The notes below the pieces were generated by a model. That model was given only the letters and a program-made list of their open reading frames with translations. It had not been told where the DNA came from and made no database searches. From Myoxocephalus aenaeus (Eukaryota > Chordata > Actinopteri > Perciformes > Cottidae): a stretch of 64,000 nucleotides of DNA. A program made the translations under genes and the position numbers. Every line of letters begins with the position of its first letter. Position 1 is the stretch's first letter. The stretch covers positions 551,001 through 615,000 of the forward strand of contig JBAMJR010000097.1 of the NCBI GenBank assembly GCA_038501785.1, in the 5' to 3' direction. Below are positions 61,833-64,000 of this stretch, one piece after another.

Positions 61833-61870
<38 letters not shown>

Positions 61871-63444
61871 ACTAGCTTTCCCTTGACAGTGTGCATAACT
61901 TGACCTTCAGTAACATCAGCAACATTTTTAACAGGGAACTTTCTTTTTAAAAGTTGTGTTGTTTCTTCTGCTTTCCGTAGACATTGGCACGTGTGCCATC
62001 ACAGCGATCCCGTTTGAGAAGTCCAAAGTGCTGTTTGGCCTGGAGGAAATGGAGGAGTTTTCCATGGTGGATGAAACCGATGCCCAAGCCACAGCGGCAG
62101 ATCTTGGCCGCTTAGCGACGTCTCTTGAGAAATGGGGCTGGATCATGTTTGAATGTGGCATTGAGAACCTCACGGTCAAAGGTAAAAGAAACAAACATTG
62201 AGTCATCCCTTATGTTGAGACCTAGGGACATGAAAAAAATGCGAAGATGAGGTGCATCACGAGGGATAAAGGGGAATTTGCCTACAGATTAATGAATGCA
62301 TTGCACTTTGCGTTTGAAGGGGGCCGTCAGTCTGGAGCCATTCTTTACAACTCGTTTGGCGTGATGGGACGCTCGGACACCGGGGGGAAGACAGGCATGT
62401 CCAAGTCCAACGGTTCCACAGGCTCTCAGACGGGCAGCGGTTACAGCACTGACGTCTCTGATGACAACCTGCCACATGATACGATCAGCCCCGCCTCTGA
62501 TGCCAATGAGAACTCAGACTCAGACGACCAGGTGAGAAATGTTGAATGTGAAGTGTGAAGTGGCAAAAAAAATAAAAAAGGGTTCAAGTTAAAAAACAAA
62601 CTAGGTTGGAACCGACGTCAAACCTGCTTTGACCCTCCTTGAACTCAAAATTTTTTACCGTGACATTTGAGTGTCACAGTCTGATATTCATGAGGCCGAC
62701 AAACGCACGAAAAGGTTTTCGTGCTCTGCTGGCGTTGACCTCAAACTTTCACTTCTGTAAGGACATAATTCATTCTCTTTGAGCCGATTTTCTTTTTCAA
62801 TTTATCTGGAGCTGTAGGCTTGAAACGTAACTTGGCAAGCTCACACACTCTTAAATGTCACAGAAGGTGTATGTGAACATGTCAACAGAGAATCAAAGCA
62901 CTGATCTGAAGTGAGATGCGCACGTACGGCCCCATCTCGTTTAAAAATTATGCAGTATACATCTGTATTTTTTTCCTTTCCCGCCCATATGTTCTGCATT
63001 TCTACATTTTTATTTGATCAGATATCACTGCCTATTGCCAGCCTTTTCAATTCAGATTTGAGTAATTGTCTCGCTCACGCAGAATTAGTTCGCTAAGACT
63101 GGTTCAATGTGTATAAAAGACATTTATTCAAAATAAATAAGTGCGGAAAAAAACGATTAAAGTCACCGAACTGGGAGCGATCCATGAGCGATGATGACAA
63201 GTCAAAAGCCGTAATCATTCACAGAGACGAGCGGCAGTGAAGCACTGAAACTCATTTCCACTAAATCCCTGCGTTCTCGGTGTGCTCCGTAGGATGAAGG
63301 AGTGGAGTCAGACGACCTGAAGAAGGACCTCCCCCTCATGCCCCCGCCGCCTGACTCCAGCAGCATGAAGCTGACCATCAGGGAGATCTGGTTCAGCTTT
63401 GCTGCGCCCACTAACGTGCGTTCACCTTCACAGGCCATCTCCAG
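39441..63444 (+). CDS. bltp1: BLTP1 (KIAA1109/Tweek) bridge-like lipid transfer protein, first 38 coding exons, 3' partial
   Basis: Thirty-eight exons with GT-AG borders and consistent phases encode about 2,072 residues, collinear with the N-terminal two fifths of vertebrate KIAA1109/BLTP1 (about 5,000 residues). The start MDGHATKSNESAFPSVVDLD is followed by one transmembrane helix (residues about 27-47, FIWLLVATILSCGWIIYLTY) that anchors the family in the ER. The rest forms the start of the long beta-groove (RBG) lipid channel, plus a serine-rich disordered segment around 1220-1470. BLTP1/Tweek/LPD-3 proteins move phospholipids at ER contact sites; loss in humans causes Alkuraya-Kucinskas syndrome. 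One exon (58186-58460) has a one-base frame break. The last exon in the window is at 63293-63444, ending at a split codon; no further exon was found by 64000. Confidence 0.96.
39560..39609. repeat. (GT)n then poly-G
   Basis: About 20 GT units followed by nine G residues, at the start of the first coding intron of bltp1. Confidence 0.97.
39842..39958 (+). CDS. bltp1: bltp1 coding exon 2
   Basis: Residues 36-74: ATILSCGWIIYLTYYNSRNI then LIINRLYKDGYIHIG. Completes the transmembrane helix. Acceptor TTTCAG, donor ATCG|GTGGGT. Confidence 0.95.
40640..40970. mobile_element. T2/Kolobok-type MITE copy 3, partial
   Basis: The segment 40665-40815 (GCTATATTTAGAATATTTTC, GAAGCTGAAGCCGTTATATC, AGCCACA...) matches 57438-57620 of the element at 57299-57990. 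The right end reads TACCCCTTTAA at 40970, the expected inverted TTAAAGGGG terminus. The left end is not located. Confidence 0.55.
41271..41302. repeat. (ATG)n trinucleotide repeat
   Basis: About ten ATG/GAT units in a bltp1 intron; the poly-Met or poly-Ser frames are artefacts. Confidence 0.95.
41761..41839 (+). CDS. bltp1: bltp1 coding exon 3
   Basis: Residues 75-101: SFSFSVLSGKVMFRDVYFIN then QDMSI. Acceptor CCGCAG, donor TCAG|GTAACC. Confidence 0.95.
41956..42020 (+). CDS. bltp1: bltp1 coding exon 4
   Basis: Residues 101-123: RIQDGFLIFRWWKMYNPKQK then QH. Acceptor CTACAG, donor CATG|GTGAGT. Confidence 0.95.
42597..42771 (+). CDS. bltp1: bltp1 coding exon 5
   Basis: Residues 123-181: DPKAETRLYVTVNGFEFHVY then NRTDLYARLQETFGLDP, ending in a charged DEKGQEDRNKTLE stretch. 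Acceptor CGCTAG, donor GAGAG|GTACAC. Confidence 0.94.
43049..43130 (+). CDS. bltp1: bltp1 coding exon 6
   Basis: Residues 181-208: SVNIKAESPDHTSSWRSLIP then VIKVNIST. Acceptor GTGTAG, donor CACC|GTAAGT. Confidence 0.94.
43251..43444 (+). CDS. bltp1: bltp1 coding exon 7
   Basis: Residues 209-273: GRLAFGNHYLPQTLCVNFED, TYATKPPSSHLDQFMHIVKG, VRVMLVPSPRYLGMQND. Acceptor GTGCAG, donor ACGA|GTAAGT. Confidence 0.96.
43675..43762. repeat. (CA)n microsatellite
   Basis: About 36 CA units with CG-containing interruptions at the end, in a bltp1 intron. Confidence 0.97.
43945..44050. repeat. GT / (ATCT)n / CT compound microsatellite
   Basis: A short GT run, then about 18 ATCT tetranucleotides, then CT units, in a bltp1 intron. 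Confidence 0.97.
44424..44503 (+). CDS. bltp1: bltp1 coding exon 8
   Basis: Residues 273-299: PPRLMGEGFVVMQSNDVDIY then YYQDEP. Acceptor ATCTAG, donor CCCG|GTATGT. A CA/GCAC repeat follows at about 44516-44566. Confidence 0.95.
44987..45137 (+). CDS. bltp1: bltp1 coding exon 9
   Basis: Residues 300-350: acidic EEQEGGEEAESCSEGDKLQD, then LPPCWGLDIVCGKGTDFNYG and PWADRQ. Acceptor ATGCAG, donor CAGAG|GTGAGT. Confidence 0.96.
45479..45635 (+). CDS. bltp1: bltp1 coding exon 10
   Basis: Residues 350-402: DCLWKFFLPADYQAMKVTEV, FELRMNIIADATIDLLFTKN, R. Acceptor CCTCAG, donor ACAGG|GTGACT. Confidence 0.96.
46008..46086 (+). CDS. bltp1: bltp1 coding exon 11
   Basis: Residues 403-428: ETNAIHVNVGAGSYLEVNIP then MTVGEN. 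Acceptor ACTAG, donor AACG|GTAAGT. Confidence 0.95.
46570..46661 (+). CDS. bltp1: bltp1 coding exon 12
   Basis: Residues 429-459: YSPTIKGQLLHVDTTSSMQY then RTLLEAEMLA. Acceptor CCTCAG, donor GGCT|GTAAGT. Confidence 0.95.
46760..46877 (+). CDS. bltp1: bltp1 coding exon 13
   Basis: Residues 460-498: FHVIASYPRVWNMPQSWQCE then IEVYKATYHFIYAQKNFFT. Acceptor TTTCAG, donor ACCG|GTGAGC. The following intron is only 78 bases. Confidence 0.96.
46956..47111 (+). CDS. bltp1: bltp1 coding exon 14
   Basis: Residues 499-550: DLIQDWASDSAPDIYSFVPY, FEMIWAANQHNWIDCSTKQQ, EN. Acceptor TTTTAG, donor AATG|GTAAGG. Confidence 0.96.
47947..48044 (+). CDS. bltp1: bltp1 coding exon 15
   Basis: Residues 551-583: VYLAACGETLNIDFTLPFNE then FVPTTCNTRFSLK. 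Acceptor CTGTAG, donor GAAG|GTGAGC. Confidence 0.95.
48262..48446 (+). CDS. bltp1: bltp1 coding exon 16
   Basis: Residues 584-645: AEDTDMRLSLPECHPSRDPL, then a poorly conserved PPDMFTPGENQSAPPPKATK linker and SRWRNITHAE. Acceptor CTTCAG, donor CAGA|GTGAGT. Confidence 0.93.
49225..49331 (+). CDS. bltp1: bltp1 coding exon 17
   Basis: Residues 645-680: AGWVDCWSVPNFLLIIDYTW then HPIYPQKADEQLKQS. Acceptor CATCAG, donor GTCGC|GTAAGC, the only donor that restores LSEMEE across the junction. Confidence 0.94.
49495..49727 (+). CDS. bltp1: bltp1 coding exon 18
   Basis: Residues 681-758: LSEMEESMLSALRPPEHTGV, ELPPDRLHVEMEMSPDSQII and LYGPLLRALISIK. Acceptor TGAAG is unusually close to a poly-C tract (49452-49464). 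Donor CAAG|GTACGG. Confidence 0.94.
49904..50122 (+). CDS. bltp1: bltp1 coding exon 19
   Basis: Residues 759-831: ENYFGEDDMYTDFEEAVTSP, STSS-like STCTSSGLGW, LRPWDITVLINLYKVHGRLP, M. Acceptor CGCAG, donor GATG|GTAAAA. Confidence 0.95.
50534..50671 (+). CDS. bltp1: bltp1 coding exon 20
   Basis: Residues 832-877: SSEGPEGPSGFLERLCFEMK, KGYKETMLQLLLSPIHIFIS, DNYQ. Acceptor CTCCAG, donor CCAG|GTCAGA. Confidence 0.95.
51310..51486 (+). CDS. bltp1: bltp1 coding exon 21
   Basis: Residues 878-936: RPTADGVLRDGHLSLSGLQM, RAHAMFSAQGLTHGNDTLEY, AWLIDMQAGGLTGRVTVPQ. Acceptor CCACAG. The donor is CACAG|GTGTGTG, i.e. the first units of a (GT)n microsatellite. Confidence 0.95.
51487..51534. repeat. (GT)n microsatellite forming a bltp1 splice donor
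   Basis: About 24 GT units start at the first intron base. Positions +3 to +6 are GTGT rather than the consensus RAGT, so the donor is intrinsically weak and could be ambiguous. A second GT run lies at about 51628-51649. Confidence 0.97.
51879..52007 (+). CDS. bltp1: bltp1 coding exon 22
   Basis: Residues 937-979: VASMIEWGETFLFHGVSREF then QHGVDRRICDAK. Acceptor ATTAG, donor CAAG|GTACAA. Confidence 0.95.
52617..52736 (+). CDS. bltp1: bltp1 coding exon 23
   Basis: Residues 980-1019: LSCLPGHCRTSEELKYTMTR then LAMDGVDLFVVEHGCAANIK. Acceptor TCCCAG, donor CAAG|GTAATT. Confidence 0.95.
52878..53209 (+). CDS. bltp1: bltp1 coding exon 24
   Basis: Residues 1020-1130: TAIIHVANCNLHNQAVGEGI, then a low-complexity QQQQHSEAARLQPAGQGQGP insertion-like stretch, LLRRSVWLEAGSVNLNLITA and DIALAADHPAKCEVQRHFLE. 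The Gln/Gly/Pro stretch is longer than in the human protein. Acceptor CCCCAG, donor AAAAG|GTAGGA. Confidence 0.95.
54174..54714 (+). mobile_element. Tc1-like transposon remnant (copy 2) in a bltp1 intron
   Basis: Left end CACTACCGTTCAAAAGTTTG, right end AAACTTTTGAACGGTATTG, inverted. The interior shows an N-terminal transposase scrap (MARKRELSCET at about 54590-54623) and REIAKKLK near the right end, so most of the transposase is deleted. It is the uninterrupted sister of copy 1 at 15494-16694. Confidence 0.82.
54896..55146 (+). CDS. bltp1: bltp1 coding exon 25
   Basis: Residues 1130-1213: LWFLWPEEAGIRNKRSRNRC, GCLGGCRFFGGTNMGLDFFK, LEELTPSSSSAFSSSSAEPD, QSLLQPGEWIITKETPKVD. Acceptor CCTCAG, donor GATG|GTATGC. 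Confidence 0.96.
55499..55739 (+). CDS. bltp1: bltp1 coding exon 26
   Basis: Residues 1214-1294: a poorly conserved start, then QQHLSLQVPQRSHSSASSSE, ENSTSSAALPLLAGERDTPS. Serine-rich, likely disordered. Acceptor TCTTAG, donor CTGA|GTAAGT. Confidence 0.93.
55872..56384 (+). CDS. bltp1: bltp1 coding exon 27
   Basis: Residues 1294-1465, the largest exon seen. Serine/proline-rich: RSPLCSPLKRQSSVQSGRLG, GVQFSSDVSRSDENVLDSPR, QRRSYGSFPFTPSADSNTFH, MSVADSEAYFSAAEDFEPIS, YPGRKKKRRQ. It ends in a Gln/Met run encoded by tandem CAGCAGATG units (56317-56346). Many SP/TP sites suggest phosphorylation (inference). Acceptor GCGCAG, donor ACAG|GTCAGC. Confidence 0.96.
57299..57990. mobile_element. T2/Kolobok-type MITE, most complete copy
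   Basis: Left end TTAAAGGGATAG...GGATGTTTTGA and right end, read in reverse, TTAAAGGGACAG...GGATGTTTTGA form inverted repeats. TTAA at both extremes fits the TTAA target and TTAAAGGRR terminus described for T2/Kolobok MITEs. No coding capacity. Related partial copies are at 30981-31335 and 40640-40970. Confidence 0.65.
58186..58460 (+). CDS. bltp1: bltp1 coding exon 28 with a one-base frame break
   Basis: Starts in the correct phase with SRSSIYHSVEGPLTYVLNGD. The conserved second half (TSQASFVSALAMEEESSVET and HVMACYQSYLAHYQ) lies in another frame. The shift falls in a C-rich stretch at about 58261-58305. Removing one base would make the exon 274 nt and restore phase 0 at donor CCAG|GTAACG, as the next exon requires. 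A sequence/assembly error at a C run is the simplest reading; a real allele or an undetected mini-intron is possible. Acceptor CGCCCAG. Confidence 0.85.
58639..58776 (+). CDS. bltp1: bltp1 coding exon 29
   Basis: Residues 1557-1602: VSNWSVKQPTNKRTSKSSLH, RPLDLDTPTSEESAASFDQL, SVPSFK. Acceptor TGCCAG, donor TAAG|GTCTTT (weak). Confidence 0.95.
58963..59033 (+). CDS. bltp1: bltp1 coding exon 30
   Basis: Residues 1603-1626: VIRQGLSASSLLDRGLELMG, ENN. Acceptor TTTCAG, donor ACAG|GTATTT. Confidence 0.94.
59256..59429 (+). CDS. bltp1: bltp1 coding exon 31
   Basis: Residues 1626-1684: TPYTPLDKRAMENTDEDTTT, DDWTLEQPLAQTRTTAIVEV, KGAVNVVLTPLVAESLD. Acceptor CCACAG, donor ACAG|GTAGTA. Confidence 0.96.
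59947..60067 (+). CDS. bltp1: bltp1 coding exon 32
   Basis: Residues 1684-1724: YIESMVHFASIRHPATILDD, LHGKVLNEAYQISKSTVTES. Acceptor TTTAAG, donor GTCC|GTAAGT. Confidence 0.95.
60391..60540 (+). CDS. bltp1: bltp1 coding exon 33
   Basis: Residues 1725-1774: SQTGKQEHKLSKTEGTTPGS, variable linker, then KPDNVKIKGLQANVSIPK. Acceptor CACAG, donor CAAG|GTAAGA. Confidence 0.94.
61120..61247 (+). CDS. bltp1: bltp1 coding exon 34
   Basis: Residues 1775-1817: VNLCLLQASVEEGSPSCSSK, CVTHVSLVALCFDRIATQFR, MN. Acceptor TTGCAG, donor ACAG|GTAACG. Confidence 0.96.
61561..61763 (+). CDS. bltp1: bltp1 coding exon 35
   Basis: Residues 1817-1884: GIVEETPNTLEHGRPSVNLE, TKMQPQSSGSLRSNAGIEKG, KEIAARLNVHRIHSQLRGLD. 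Acceptor TTTCAG, donor CACAG|GTTGGT. Confidence 0.96.
61836..61865. repeat. (TA)n microsatellite
   Basis: About 14 TA units in a bltp1 intron. Confidence 0.93.
61981..62181 (+). CDS. bltp1: bltp1 coding exon 36
   Basis: Residues 1885-1951: DIGTCAITAIPFEKSKVLFG, LEEMEEFSMVDETDAQATAA, WGWIMFECGIENLTVK. Acceptor CCGTAG, donor AAAG|GTAAAA. Confidence 0.96.
62320..62531 (+). CDS. bltp1: bltp1 coding exon 37
   Basis: Residues 1952-2022: GGRQSGAILYNSFGVMGRSD, GSTGSQTGSGYSTDVSDDNL, SPASDANENSDSDDQ. Acceptor TTGAAG has a weak pyrimidine tract. Donor CCAG|GTGAGA. Confidence 0.95.
63293..63444 (+). CDS. bltp1: bltp1 coding exon 38 (last in window)
   Basis: Residues 2023-2073: DEGVESDDLKKDLPLMPPPP, DSSSMKLTIREIWFSFAAPT, NVRSPSQAIS. 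Acceptor CCGTAG, donor CCAG|GTATGA at a split Arg codon, so the gene continues beyond 64000. Confidence 0.95.
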
Positions 63445-64000
63445 GTATGACTCCCGACGCAGTATACGGAGCTCTTTACACAAATGCCTTCACACGCAGT
63501 AAGCCCAGGGATTTGTGCTCAGCTATACAAGCTATTCATCACAAACAAACATGACGGTGACATGTGGTGGGGCTCTTAGTGTTCATTTTGGCAGTGAGAT
63601 TGTGTCATAAGTGCAATATTTTATGCTTTTTGTCAGCCATTTAGAAGAAAAACAAACAAACTGTGTGTCCCCTGGCAACTGTTTGCATCAACAACGTTGC
63701 TGCTGATTCAAACCTGTCTGTCTCAATAGGTCGGGTACATTCTGAGCTTTGTAGTGAGGGTCTGAGTTTAATTAGAAGTCAACTAACCGACACATAATCT
63801 CGTGTCTGCAGTTGAGAATAAAGGGACAGAAAGCAACTCTTAAACAAACTTGTGAGATAAAAACACGGCAAAAGTTGTTAACATCACTGATGAAAAAATT
63901 TAATTAGCTGAAACGGGAGAAACAAAAAAACAAAAAACATCACGATGTATTGAAAAAAAATACAACACTTATAAAAAAAATACAAAAAGTGATCAAAGTT
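63445..64000 (+). other. bltp1: bltp1 intron running off the window
   Basis: AT-rich, with no exon-like block or recognised repeat. Confidence 0.6.

Overview
This window is vertebrate nuclear DNA, most likely from a teleost fish. The evidence is short phase-matched exons with GT-AG introns, many CA/GT, GA and ATCT microsatellites, Tc1-like and hAT transposon remnants typical of fish, and three vertebrate genes in which nearly every exon can be read. There is no prokaryotic or viral gene content.

Layout, all genes on the + strand. (1) 1-679: the end of the single coding exon of a LINGO-family neuronal LRR/Ig membrane protein, best read as lingo2, followed by a probable 3'UTR to about 2160. 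(2) About 2.2-21 kb: intergenic DNA with no convincing gene. It holds repeats, among them a Tc1-like element interrupted by a hAT element and a second hAT element, both hAT copies with 8-bp target duplications. (3) 21-32.7 kb: c9orf72, with a promoter-like CRE/ETS cluster, a probable non-coding first exon, and nine coding exons that add up to 462 codons. The 20-residue segment encoded by human exon 3 cannot be found, and the flanking exons join in frame without it. (4) 32.7-36.6 kb: intergenic repeats. (5) 36.65-36.87 kb: a CpG-containing promoter-like block with two inverted CCAAT boxes, followed by a weak, unidentified three-block reading frame (36907-37999). (6) 39.4-63.4 kb: the first 38 coding exons (about 2,072 codons) of bltp1 (KIAA1109/Tweek), which continues past the right edge. 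One exon (58186-58460) carries a single surplus base in a C-rich stretch that breaks the frame.

The genes do not form a pathway. C9orf72 is a longin/DENN protein of a SMCR8-WDR41 complex at lysosomes. BLTP1 is an ER-anchored bridge-like lipid-transfer protein. LINGO2 is a neuronal surface protein. LINGO2 and C9orf72 are also neighbours on human 9p21, whereas human KIAA1109 lies on 4q27, so the c9orf72-bltp1 adjacency is a different linkage. I found no previously undescribed biological system. The most useful observations are the missing c9orf72 exon, the bltp1 frame break, splice donors built into or beside microsatellites, and nested transposons with an internal empty-site control.
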